Assembly: GCA_902558815.1 (NCBI GenBank)
Contig: CACEFF010000001.1
Location: 124,001-188,000, forward strand
DNA: 64,000 nt
Origin: an uncultured Pelagibacteraceae bacterium
GTDB taxonomy: Bacteria > Pseudomonadota > Alphaproteobacteria > Pelagibacterales > Pelagibacteraceae
Direction of reading: 5' to 3'
A program made the position numbers and the translations under genes. The notes beneath the pieces are model-generated. The model ran no database searches. It was not told the origin of the DNA and was given only the letters and a program-made list of their open reading frames with translations. The stretch's first letter is position 1. Every line of letters starts with the position of its first letter. Shown piece after piece: positions 9,887-19,039 of the stretch.

Positions 9887-12661
9887 TTAATGAAGGTCAC
9901 CCCAATTATAACCAGCATTCAAATCTATAGTTAAAGGGATAGAAAACGAATGGTGCTCACTATTAGCCACACTAGACATTTCTTCAGTTATCATTTTACT
10001 GATTCTTTTCATATCTTCTTCTGGGGCTTCAAAAATCAATTCATCATGAATTTGAAGTAACATTTTTGTATTTTGGTTTTTCTTCTCTTGTAATTTTTCA
10101 TCTAGTCTAATCATTGCTAATCTCATGATTTCAGATGCTGAACCTTGAATGGGGGCATTAATTGCTGCACGTTCTTGAAAATTTCTTACATTATAATTTT
10201 TATCATTAATACTAGTAAAATGTGATCTTCTTCCAAAAATATTATTTACATAACCACTTTTTCTACAAAATTTTATTGTTTGGTCCATATAAATTTTGAT
10301 TTCTGGAAATTTAGCAAAATAAGCATTTAGAAATTCTTCTGCTTCATAATTAGTTACATTTATTTGTTTAGCTAATCCATATTGTGAAATACCATAAATA
10401 ATTCCAAAATTTATTGCTTTTGCCTTTCTTCTTTGATCTTGATTTACTTTTTTAATATCAATATTGAATATCTGGCTAGCAGTAAGTGAGTGAATATCAT
10501 CATTATTTTTAAAAGCTTTTTTTAATCCTTTGACATCTGCTAGGTCAGCTAAAATCCTCATCTCAATTTGATTATAGTCTGCGGAAATTAAAATATGATC
10601 CTTTTTGGTTATAAATGCTTTTCTAATATTTTTACCATCTTCTGACTTAATTGGAATATTTTGTAAATTAGGATCACTAGAAGCTAGTCTTCCTGTAGTG
10701 GTTGCTGCAAGTAAAAAAGATGTATGAACTCTTTTTGTTTGGGGATTAATATGTTCAGGTAAAGAGTCGGAATAAGTATTTTTTAATTTAGAAACTTGTC
10801 TCCAATCTAAAACTAGTTGAGGAAATTTATGTCCTTTAAATGCAAGGTCTTCTAGCACTGATGCACTTGTTGCAAAGCTTCCCTTCTTCGTTTTTTTAAG
10901 ATCTGCTATTTTAAGATCATTGTATAAAATTTCCCCAAGTTGCTTTGGAGAAGCAATATTAAATTCTTTTTTTGAAGTTTTAAAAACTTCTTTTTGGATT
11001 TTTTCAATTTTTTTTTCAAATTGAGACGATAAAATTTTGAGAAATTTATTATCAACCTTAATACCTTCTATTTCCATAAAGGCTAGAATTTTAATCATTG
11101 GTTTTTCAAAAACTTCATAGATGTTAACCATTTTTTCATCTCTAAGACTTTTATAAAACTTTTTGTACAATCTTAAAGTGACATCTGCATCTTCTGCTGC
11201 ATAATTTTTTGCTTTTTCAATATCAACTTCACTAAAATTTATTTCTTTTTTTCCAGAACCTACTAAATCTTTAAAACTGATTGTTCTATGGCCTAAGTGA
11301 ATTTCTGATAAAGTATCCATGTTGTGTCTATTTTTTCCAGCATCAAGTACATAAGACATTAACATTGTATCTTCCATCGATGAAATATTAATGCCATGCT
11401 TAAAAAATACTATAAAATCAAACTTGATATTTTGACCTATCTTTTTGATACTGGGATCTTCAAGTAATGGTTTTAGTTTTTTTAAAACTATATCTTTATT
11501 TATACATCTTTCAGAATTATGACCAATGGGGATGTAACAAGCCTTCCCAACTTTAGAACTTAAAGAAACACCAATCAAATTTGCTTGATGAGGGTCCAAT
11601 GAACTAGTCTCTGTATCTACAGCAACCTCTCCTGTTTCTTCAGCCTCTTTTATCCAGTTATCAATTTCTTTAGGATCAGTTATCAGGTGATAATTTTTAT
11701 TATCTATTTTTTTTTGGATCTCATTAATTTTTGAACTTATTTGAGTTTTTTCTAAAATTGGCTCACCATAAGCTGAAATTGCAGAACTTAATAATCTATT
11801 AAATTCCATCTCCCTTAAAAATTTATAAAGTTTATCTTTATCAATTTTTTGTAATTTGAATTCAGCTAAATTTCTGTCCACTGGAGCATCATGCTTTAAA
11901 GTTACTAATTTTTTACTAATTACAGCTTTGTCTTTATTTTCTATAAGTGTTTCTCTTCTTTTGTTTTGCTTTATTTCATTTGCTGAGTTTAAAAGAGTTT
12001 CTAAATTTCCATATCTATTTATTAATTCTGCAGCTGTTTTTACCCCTATTCCCGGTACCCCAGGAACATTATCACTGCTATCGCCCGCTAAGGCCTGTAC
12101 ATCAATTACTTTAGAGGGATCAACACCAAATTTATTTTTAACATCGTCCTCTGAAATAAATTTATTTTTCATAGGATCAAAAATTCGAACATCTTTTTTA
12201 AATAGTTGCATTAAATCTTTATCTGAAGATACGATTGTAACTTTTGCTCCTTTTTTTAATATTTGGTCTACATATGTTGCAATTAAATCGTCTGCCTCAT
12301 AATTAACAAGATCTACAGAAGGTAAATTAAATGCCAGAACAGATTTTCTTATGTATTCAAATTGTGGGGCTAAATCATCTGGTGCTTCTGAGCGATTAGC
12401 TTTATAATCACTGTATATCTCATTTCTAAAAGTTTTTCTTGCCGAGTCAAAAATAACTGCAAAATGAGTAGGTTTTTGTTTATTTTCTTTTGATTTAGAA
12501 TCTTCAAGTAATTTAAATAGCATACTACAAAATCCACTCACTGCGCCAGTTGGTAATCCATCACTTTTTCGAGTCAAAGGTGGCAAGGCATAATAAGCTC
12601 TAAAAATATAACCTGAACCATCAATTAAATAAAAATGATCTGTTTTTTGAATTTTACCCAT
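9887..12661 (-). CDS. polA: DNA polymerase I
   Basis: 5'-3' exonuclease, 3'-5' exonuclease and Pol A motifs (SADYNQIEMRILAD, QRRKAKAINFGIIYGIS, LLQIHDELIFEAPE). Confidence 0.97.
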   Translation of the reverse strand: MGKIQKTDHFYLIDGSGYIFRAYYALPPLTRKSDGLPTGAVSGFCSMLFKLLEDSKSKENKQKPTHFAVIFDSARKTFRNEIYSDYKANRSEAPDDLAPQFEYIRKSVLAFNLPSVDLVNYEADDLIATYVDQILKKGAKVTIVSSDKDLMQLFKKDVRIFDPMKNKFISEDDVKNKFGVDPSKVIDVQALAGDSSDNVPGVPGIGVKTAAELINRYGNLETLLNSANEIKQNKRRETLIENKDKAVISKKLVTLKHDAPVDRNLAEFKLQKIDKDKLYKFLREMEFNRLLSSAISAYGEPILEKTQISSKINEIQKKIDNKNYHLITDPKEIDNWIKEAEETGEVAVDTETSSLDPHQANLIGVSLSSKVGKACYIPIGHNSERCINKDIVLKKLKPLLEDPSIKKIGQNIKFDFIVFFKHGINISSMEDTMLMSYVLDAGKNRHNMDTLSEIHLGHRTISFKDLVGSGKKEINFSEVDIEKAKNYAAEDADVTLRLYKKFYKSLRDEKMVNIYEVFEKPMIKILAFMEIEGIKVDNKFLKILSSQFEKKIEKIQKEVFKTSKKEFNIASPKQLGEILYNDLKIADLKKTKKGSFATSASVLEDLAFKGHKFPQLVLDWRQVSKLKNTYSDSLPEHINPQTKRVHTSFLLAATTTGRLASSDPNLQNIPIKSEDGKNIRKAFITKKDHILISADYNQIEMRILADLADVKGLKKAFKNNDDIHSLTASQIFNIDIKKVNQDQRRKAKAINFGIIYGISQYGLAKQINVTNYEAEEFLNAYFAKFPEIKIYMDQTIKFCRKSGYVNNIFGRRSHFTSINDKNYNVRNFQERAAINAPIQGSASEIMRLAMIRLDEKLQEKKNQNTKMLLQIHDELIFEAPEEDMKRISKMITEEMSSVANSEHHSFSIPLTIDLNAGYNWGDLH

Positions 12662-12707
12662 TATAAATAGTTATAGATTATCAATTAAAATAAGAGTATT
12701 ATTTTTT

Positions 12708-13259
12708 ATGGAACTTATAAAGCAAAATACTCAATCACAAATCATAAAATCATTACTTGTTATTTTTTTTGGGTCAATAATCTTAGCAATATCTGCAAAA
12801 TTGAAAATACCATTTTATCCAGTGCCTATGACTATGCAAACATTTGTTGTGCTATTTCTTGGCATAAGTTTTGGATATAAAGTTGCTATTGCTACTATAG
12901 GTTTGTATTTATTAGAAGGAATTATTGGTTTACCAGTTTTTTCTAATTCTCCTGAGAGAGGTGTTGGATTAACATATTTTACAGGTCCAACCATGGGATA
13001 TCTTATAGGATTTATTTCTGCTTGTTTTTTAGCTTCTTTTGTAAAATTTGAAGATAATCATTTCATAATTTTTATTAAATTAGTTTTATCAGTTTCTACT
13101 ATTTATATTTTAGGAGTTTTTTGGTTAGGATCTCTTATAGGATGGGATAAACCAATTTTGGAGTTAGGGGTTATGCCTTTCTTGTTGGCAGAAATATTCA
13201 AGGTTACTTTACTTACGATTATAGCTAAAAAAATATTTAAATTTAGAAAATTTATTTAG
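12708..13259 (+). CDS. bioY: Biotin transporter BioY-like
   Basis: PFYPVPMTMQTFVVLFLG, GVGLTYFTGPTMGYLIGF. Confidence 0.9.
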   Translation: MELIKQNTQSQIIKSLLVIFFGSIILAISAKLKIPFYPVPMTMQTFVVLFLGISFGYKVAIATIGLYLLEGIIGLPVFSNSPERGVGLTYFTGPTMGYLIGFISACFLASFVKFEDNHFIIFIKLVLSVSTIYILGVFWLGSLIGWDKPILELGVMPFLLAEIFKVTLLTIIAKKIFKFRKFI

Positions 13260-13815
13260 GTGATCTTTTAGATAAGATTCTTTGTAAAGTTCTTCTATGC
13301 ATTTTAAGTCGTCTTGCAGTTTCAGAAACATTTCTATTACACAACTCAAATACTCTATGAATATGCTCCCACTTTACTCTATCTGCTGACATAGGGTTTT
13401 CAGGTGGAGCTGCTTTTTTGGCTGGATCAGCTAGTAATGCCTTTTCTACATCATCTGCATCAGCTGGTTTTGCAAGATAATCTATTGCCCCTTCTTTAAT
13501 AGCTGCAACTGCAGTTGGAATATTGCCATATCCTGTTAGCATAATTATTCTGCTCTCGGAATTTGTTGATTGTATTTGTTTAACTACTTCTAGTCCATTT
13601 CCATCGTTTAATCTTAAGTCAACTACAGCAAATCCAGGTTTGTGTGATTTTACAGAGTCTATTCCTTTTTTTACACCTTCAGCTTGAATAACCTCAAACC
13701 CTTTTTTTTCCATAGCTCTAGCTAGTCTCTCTCTAAATGGGTTGTCGTCATCGACAATTAATAAGGATTTGTTCTCAAAATCACCTAAATTCTGTAAAAT
13801 AGCATCACTTTTCAT
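13252..13815 (-). CDS. regA: Response regulator RegA/PrrA/ActR with Fis-type HTH
   Basis: Receiver domain and MSADRVKWEHIHRVFELCNRNVSETARRLKMHRRTLQRILSKRSPK C-terminus. Confidence 0.92.
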   Translation of the reverse strand: MKSDAILQNLGDFENKSLLIVDDDNPFRERLARAMEKKGFEVIQAEGVKKGIDSVKSHKPGFAVVDLRLNDGNGLEVVKQIQSTNSESRIIMLTGYGNIPTAVAAIKEGAIDYLAKPADADDVEKALLADPAKKAAPPENPMSADRVKWEHIHRVFELCNRNVSETARRLKMHRRTLQRILSKRSPK

Positions 13816-13832
13816 GACCCTGATATGGTCAT
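13812..13832 (-). other. Possible 6-codon upstream ORF (MTISGS) overlapping the regA start as ATGA
   Basis: Minus strand reads ATG ACC ATA TCA GGG TCA TGA; the TGA overlaps the regA ATG. No clear Shine-Dalgarno. Confidence 0.2.
13814..13832. repeat. 6-bp inverted repeat ATGACC-N7-GGTCAT overlapping regA translation start
   Basis: ATGACC 13814-13819, GGTCAT 13827-13832. Confidence 0.6.
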
Positions 13833-13842
13833 TTTTTTACAG

Positions 13843-13888
13843 AATTCAATAGGCAATTATTTACTTTACATTGAGCAACTATTGAATT
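13843..13888. repeat. 10-bp perfect inverted repeat AATTCAATAG / CTATTGAATT in regA-decarboxylase intergenic region
   Basis: Arms 13843-13852 and 13879-13888, 26-nt spacer. Confidence 0.75.
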
Positions 13889-13901
13889 AATTGCTGCAAT
13901 T
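13889..13901. repeat. Palindrome AATTGC-T-GCAATT in the same intergenic region
   Basis: Direct reading of 13889-13901. Confidence 0.7.
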
Positions 13902-13963
13902 ACTAAAGTTTTTTTTAATTAAAAAGACTTTTTTTTGTTAAATTTTTTTGGGGGGCATTTAAA

Positions 13964-15148
13964 GTGCAAAAATTTAAGTCAGTTGAAAATTTAGTAAATC
14001 AACTGAGACCTAATAAACCGGTTTACTGTATCAGAAAGAATTCTATTCTTTCTGCATCAAAGTTCTTTCAAAAAAAATTTCCAGGAAAAATTTTGTATGC
14101 CCTGAAAACAAACCCACATCCAGTGGTAGTTAAGACCTTAATTGAGAGTGGAATTGATCAATTTGATGTAGCTTCTATTGAAGAAATAAAAGCTGTAAAG
14201 AAATTTAGTCAAACAGCTAAATGTTCTTATATGCATACAGTAAAAAGTCGAGAAAGCATTAGCGAAGCTTATTTTAAATATGGAGTTAAGACGTTTTCAT
14301 TAGATACTAAAGATGAACTAATCAAAATTATTGAAAGTACAAGTTATGCTAAAGACCTCGAATTATTTGTGAGAGTATCTGTATCAAACGAGCATGCTGA
14401 AATTGATCTGTCAAAAAAATTTGGTGCTTTAAATTCTGAAGCTGCCGGACTTTTGAGGTTAGCAAAGTTACATTCAAATAAAATTGGCTTAAGTTTTCAT
14501 GTTGGTTCCCAATGTATGCATCCAATTTCTTACGTCAAAGGTATAGCGGAAATAGGAAATATAATAAAAAAAACAAAAATTGTTCCAAATTATATTAATG
14601 TAGGTGGTGGATTTCCAACAATATATCCTGATCTTATTCCTCAATCTTTGGATAATTATTTTGATGAAATTAAAAAAGGTTTTAAAAATTTAAAGATTGA
14701 TAATTTGCCTGAGATAATTTGTGAACCAGGAAGGGCATTAGTTGCAGAGAGTGGTTCTACAATTGTGAGGGTTAATCTTAGAAAAAAACAAAAACTCTAT
14801 ATTAATGATGGAACTTACGGTACACTTTTTGATGCTGGAACACCCAACATAGTTTTTCCATCAAAAATGATTAAAGATAATTCAAATAAAATCATTTCAA
14901 AAAAATTAACTGCTTTTGACTTCTATGGTCCAACTTGTGATAGTATGGATTATATGAAAGGACCTTTTCTACTTCCAAATAATATTAAAGAAAATGATTA
15001 CATAGAACTAGGTCAATTAGGCTCATATGGTTTAACTTTTAGGACTCGATTCAATGGTTTTTATTCAGATGAAATTTATGAAGTTGAAGATAGTCCAATA
15101 ATGAGTCTTTATGGAAAAGAAATTTTTAAAGCTACTTTGGTGGCTTAA
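13964..15148 (+). CDS. Ornithine/lysine (group IV, alanine-racemase-fold) decarboxylase
   Basis: YALKTNPHPVV PLP-lysine region, FHVGSQC, INVGGGFPT, CEPGRALVAESG, GPTCDSMD. GTG start. Confidence 0.9.
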   Translation: MQKFKSVENLVNQLRPNKPVYCIRKNSILSASKFFQKKFPGKILYALKTNPHPVVVKTLIESGIDQFDVASIEEIKAVKKFSQTAKCSYMHTVKSRESISEAYFKYGVKTFSLDTKDELIKIIESTSYAKDLELFVRVSVSNEHAEIDLSKKFGALNSEAAGLLRLAKLHSNKIGLSFHVGSQCMHPISYVKGIAEIGNIIKKTKIVPNYINVGGGFPTIYPDLIPQSLDNYFDEIKKGFKNLKIDNLPEIICEPGRALVAESGSTIVRVNLRKKQKLYINDGTYGTLFDAGTPNIVFPSKMIKDNSNKIISKKLTAFDFYGPTCDSMDYMKGPFLLPNNIKENDYIELGQLGSYGLTFRTRFNGFYSDEIYEVEDSPIMSLYGKEIFKATLVA

Positions 15149-16191
15149 TGTCAGATAAAAAAATTTTAGGTCATAACAGTAAAAAAGATTTTTTAAAAGT
15201 TCCAGTTGAGCATATTGACATTACTTCTTTTGATTCTAGAAAAATTATTTCATCTATGGAAAAGATGTCATTTGTTTCAAGAGAAACAGCTAACGCAGCA
15301 AATATATATAATGAAATGCTTAAAGATAATGAATGCACAATTTTTTTAACTTTAGCTGGCTCTACCTCTGCAGCTGGTTGCATGAATATTTATAAAGATC
15401 TAGTAAAATATAATATGGTAGACGCTATTGTAGCAACTGGAGCCTCAATTATAGATATGGACTTTTTTGAAGCTTTAGGTTTTAAACATTATCAAGGGTC
15501 ACAATTCCAAGATGATACTGAACTAAGAAATAACTATATCGATAGAATTTATGATACCTACATTGATGAAGAGGAGTTACAAGTTTGTGATAAAAAGATT
15601 TGTGAAATAGCAGATAGTTTAGAACCTAAAAGTTACACATCAAGAGAGTTTATTCATGAAATGGGTAAATATTTAAAAAAAAACTCTGTCAAAAAGGACT
15701 CATTAATTGAAACAGCTTATAATAATGATGTTCCAATATTTTGTCCTGCCTTTACTGACTCGAGTGCTGGTTTTGGGCTAGTAATCCATCAAGAAAATAA
15801 TCCAAAGAATCATATAACAATAGATTCTATTCGAGAATTTAGAGAACTTACTGAAATCAAGATACAATCTAAAAGTTCAGGGCTGTTTATGGTTGGTGGA
15901 GGAGTTCCAAAAAATTTTATACAAGATACAGTAATATGTGCAGAACTTTTAGGTAAAGAAGTTGAAATGCATAAATATGCAATACAAATTACTGTTGCTG
16001 ACTCTAGAGATGGTGCTTGTAGTAGTTCAACCTTAAAAGAAGCCAGTTCATGGGGTAAAGTTGATATTACAAAAGAACAGATGGTATTTGCAGAGGCTAC
16101 AAGTGTGCTTCCTTTAATTGCTAGTGATGCTTATCATAAAGGTGAATGGAAAAATAGAGGTAGAAAAAACTTTTCAAAAATTTTTGGGTAA
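15148..16191 (+). CDS. Deoxyhypusine synthase-like protein (probable polyamine/homospermidine enzyme)
   Basis: DHS-family architecture with EASSWGK motif retaining the catalytic Lys region; TAATG overlap with upstream decarboxylase. Confidence 0.85.
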   Translation: MSDKKILGHNSKKDFLKVPVEHIDITSFDSRKIISSMEKMSFVSRETANAANIYNEMLKDNECTIFLTLAGSTSAAGCMNIYKDLVKYNMVDAIVATGASIIDMDFFEALGFKHYQGSQFQDDTELRNNYIDRIYDTYIDEEELQVCDKKICEIADSLEPKSYTSREFIHEMGKYLKKNSVKKDSLIETAYNNDVPIFCPAFTDSSAGFGLVIHQENNPKNHITIDSIREFRELTEIKIQSKSSGLFMVGGGVPKNFIQDTVICAELLGKEVEMHKYAIQITVADSRDGACSSSTLKEASSWGKVDITKEQMVFAEATSVLPLIASDAYHKGEWKNRGRKNFSKIFG

Positions 16192-16195
16192 TAAA

Positions 16196-17071
16196 TTGCA
16201 ATATTTATCAAATAAAAATGGTTTTCTTGGAATTGACAATAATTTTAATTTTAAAGAAAAAGTTATAATAATACCTTTTGGTTTGGAAAAAACTGTTAGT
16301 TATGGTGGTGGCACTAAAAATGGTCCAAAAGAGATAATAAAAGCTTCACATCAAGTTGAGCTGTATGATGAAGAGCTTAATTGTGAGCCCTATAAGAAAA
16401 TAGGCATAAAGACTTTAAAACCTTTTAAAATTGATAAAAATATAAAAAAAGCACTCAAAAAAATCTCAAATATTAATGAGGAAATAATAAACCAAAAACT
16501 ATTTCCCATGACTTTAGGAGGTGAGCATTCTATTACACCAGGTTGTTTAGAACCATTTGTAAAAAAATATAAGAAAATTTGCCTTTTACATTTTGATGCA
16601 CATGCGGATCTTAGAGATAGTTATAATGGTGAAAAGTTCTCTCATGCTTCTGCTATAAGAAGATGCTTAGATCATAAAAATGTATCAATAATTTCATTTG
16701 GAATAAGAAATATTTCTAAAAGTGAGATACCTTTTTTAAAAAAAAATAAATCAAGAATTAAAATTTTTTGGGCAAAAGATAAGGTAAAGTGGAACCTTCA
16801 TAAATTCAAACAATTTATAAAAAATAAAACAGTATATCTAACTTTTGATGTAGATAGTTTAGACTCAAGTATAATGGCAGCAACAGGAACTCCAGAGCCT
16901 GGTGGATTATTTTGGGATGAAACTTTAAATATTATAAAAATTGCAGCAAAAAATTCTAATATAGTTGGAGCAGATATTAATGAGCTTGCACCTATAAAAG
17001 GTTTTAACTCTTATAATTTTCTAGTTGCAAAATTGGCTTATAAAATACTGTCTTATAAGTATCTTTATTAG
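16196..17071 (+). CDS. speB: Agmatinase/ureohydrolase family protein
   Basis: GGEHSI, LHFDAHADLRD, SHASAIRR, LTFDVDSLDSS, GTPEPGGLFWDE. TTG at 16196 is the likely start; the listed upstream start lies inside the previous gene. Confidence 0.85.
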   Translation: MQYLSNKNGFLGIDNNFNFKEKVIIIPFGLEKTVSYGGGTKNGPKEIIKASHQVELYDEELNCEPYKKIGIKTLKPFKIDKNIKKALKKISNINEEIINQKLFPMTLGGEHSITPGCLEPFVKKYKKICLLHFDAHADLRDSYNGEKFSHASAIRRCLDHKNVSIISFGIRNISKSEIPFLKKNKSRIKIFWAKDKVKWNLHKFKQFIKNKTVYLTFDVDSLDSSIMAATGTPEPGGLFWDETLNIIKIAAKNSNIVGADINELAPIKGFNSYNFLVAKLAYKILSYKYLY

Positions 17072-17072
17072 A

Positions 17073-17621
17073 TTATACTGGTTTAAAAGTTTTAAGAAGC
17101 AATCTAAAAGGAATTAACATTATAAGTGTTACCAAAATTTTAATAGCTAAATCTCCTAATGAAAGTGTAATCCAAGGCACCCCTGTTGCATAAAAGGAAA
17201 TTGAAAAAAATAAAAAAGTATCAACTGTTGATCCAACAATAGAAGAAGTAAGGGGCGCAACAAACCAATCTTTTTTTCTAAGTTTATCAAAAATTTGAAC
17301 ATCTAATAACTGGGCTACTAAAAAAGCAGTTCCTGAACCAATAGCTATTCTAATCGAGATAAAATCTGCAAAGTTTGTTGAAAATAGGAGAGTAAAACTA
17401 ATACCTATAATAAAGCCAATATAAACTATATTTCTTGCAATTAATTTACCATAAGATCTATTAGCTAAATCAGTAATCAAAAAGGCAATAGGATAACTAA
17501 ATGCTCCATAAGTTAATATTTCTTCTAAACCATAATGTTTAACTGGAAACTGAACTAAATAATTAGAAGCTAGAACAACAACTCCCATTATAACTGAGAG
17601 TAATAAAAATAATTTACTCAT
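17073..17621 (-). CDS. Queuosine precursor transporter (YhhQ/QPTR family)
   Basis: YGAFSYPIAFLITDLANRSYGK, SGTAFLVAQLLDVQIFDKLR, STVDTFLFFSISF. Confidence 0.85.
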   Translation of the reverse strand: MSKLFLLLSVIMGVVVLASNYLVQFPVKHYGLEEILTYGAFSYPIAFLITDLANRSYGKLIARNIVYIGFIIGISFTLLFSTNFADFISIRIAIGSGTAFLVAQLLDVQIFDKLRKKDWFVAPLTSSIVGSTVDTFLFFSISFYATGVPWITLSLGDLAIKILVTLIMLIPFRLLLKTFKPV

Positions 17622-17935
17622 TAGGCACTTTTAGATTGAACTACTTTTTTTTGAAATGGTGATTTAATTAGTATACTTTTTTTTAGTTTCTTTAATCTAG
17701 GAGACAAATTTTTGTTTTTTACAGTCTTTAAAAATTCATCAAAACTCCCTTTTTTATCTACTGATCTTACCCCAGCATTACTAACTGTTAATTTTAAACT
17801 TCTTTTTAAAAGTTCACTTGTAAATTTTACTTTTTTTAAATTAGGTAAAAATCGTCTCTTTGTCTTATTGTTAGCGTGACTAACATTATGACCTTTCATT
17901 GGATTTTTTCCAGTAAGTTCACATTTTTTTGACAT
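17621..17935 (-). CDS. rpmB: 50S ribosomal protein L28
   Basis: [29 protein letters not shown]. Confidence 0.97.
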   Translation of the reverse strand: MSKKCELTGKNPMKGHNVSHANNKTKRRFLPNLKKVKFTSELLKRSLKLTVSNAGVRSVDKKGSFDEFLKTVKNKNLSPRLKKLKKSILIKSPFQKKVVQSKSA

Positions 17936-17947
17936 AATAATATCGTC

Positions 17948-17976
17948 TATATAAGGTTAGATATAGATCTCGTCAA
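17948..17976 (-). promoter_or_regulatory. Sigma70-type promoter for rpmB: TTGACG-N17-TATATA
   Basis: -35 at 17971-17976 and -10 at 17948-17953 on the minus strand, 12 nt from -10 to the ATG. Confidence 0.65.
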
Positions 17977-17995
17977 GTTTATAAGATTTAAGTAA

Positions 17996-19039
17996 CTATT
18001 TTTTTCCTACAATTTCTGAGAAATTTTTAACACCATCTTTTATTAGTAATTCTTTAAGCTCTTTTTTTATCATATTAACTATATTGGGTCCCCTATAGAC
18101 CATTCCTGTATAAAGCTGAACATAACTTGCTCCTGCCAAAAATTTTTCATAAGCACTTTTTCCTGAGTCTACTCCACCTACCCCAACTATCTTGATTCTT
18201 CCATTTAAAATTTTATAGAATTTATTTATCATATTCGTAGATTTTTCTTCAATTGGTTTGCCAGAAAGACCTCCTTTTTGATGCTTTTGAATATTAATTA
18301 AACTATCTCTAGAAGAATCTGATGTATTTGAAATTATAACAACTTCAATATTATTGCTTAAAAGAACTTCAGTAATTTTTTTAATTTCTTTATCATCTAA
18401 ATCAGGTGATACTTTTACTGCAATTGGAATTTTTGAATTCAAATCTTTTTTTGCTTTATTAACAGCTTCTAATAATTCATTTAATTTGGTATCCTCATGA
18501 AAACTTCTTAGGTCTTCAGTATTAGGTGAGGAAATATTTATTGTAATATAATTCGCAACATCATGGAAAATTTTAAAACAATCTAAATAGTCTTTAAGTC
18601 TATTTTCTGAATCTTTGTTTGGTCCAATATTTATTCCTAGTAAACCAATTTGTTTATTAGACTTAATTCTATCTACGACATTTTTGGCTCCAAGATTATT
18701 AAAACCAAGCCTATTTATTAGAGCCTCATCCTCAACTAATCTAAACACTCTTGGTTTAGGATTTCCATATTGCTTAAGAGGTGTAATAGTGCCCACCTCA
18801 ACGAAGCCGAAACCTAATCTAAATAAAGAGTTATATACCTCTGCATTTTTATCAAAACCTGCCGCCATACCAATTGGGTTCTCTAAATCTTTATTAAATA
18901 ACTTTGTTTTAAATAGAGGACTGTTTTTATCCTCCTCTAAAATATTTGGAACAAAGTTAAATTTTAATGATTTTATAGCTAAATTATGTGCTGTCTCAGG
19001 ATCTAATTTAAAGATTAAAGATCTTAAATTTGAAAACAT
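17996..19039 (-). CDS. pyrD: Dihydroorotate dehydrogenase (quinone, class 2)
   Basis: NPIGMAAGFDKNAEVYN, FGFVEVGTITP, INISSPNT, VGVGGVDSGKSAYEK. Confidence 0.96.
   Translation of the reverse strand: MFSNLRSLIFKLDPETAHNLAIKSLKFNFVPNILEEDKNSPLFKTKLFNKDLENPIGMAAGFDKNAEVYNSLFRLGFGFVEVGTITPLKQYGNPKPRVFRLVEDEALINRLGFNNLGAKNVVDRIKSNKQIGLLGINIGPNKDSENRLKDYLDCFKIFHDVANYITINISSPNTEDLRSFHEDTKLNELLEAVNKAKKDLNSKIPIAVKVSPDLDDKEIKKITEVLLSNNIEVVIISNTSDSSRDSLINIQKHQKGGLSGKPIEEKSTNMINKFYKILNGRIKIVGVGGVDSGKSAYEKFLAGASYVQLYTGMVYRGPNIVNMIKKELKELLIKDGVKNFSEIVGKK

Noticed and set aside
11856-12302. 148-aa plus-strand ORF antisense to polA
   Set aside because: Shadow ORF of polA with no recognisable motif.
13816-13963. 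Calling the decarboxylase leader a speF RNA motif
   Set aside because: I cannot match the Rfam consensus by eye; only the dyads are directly supported, so it is reported as a candidate leader.
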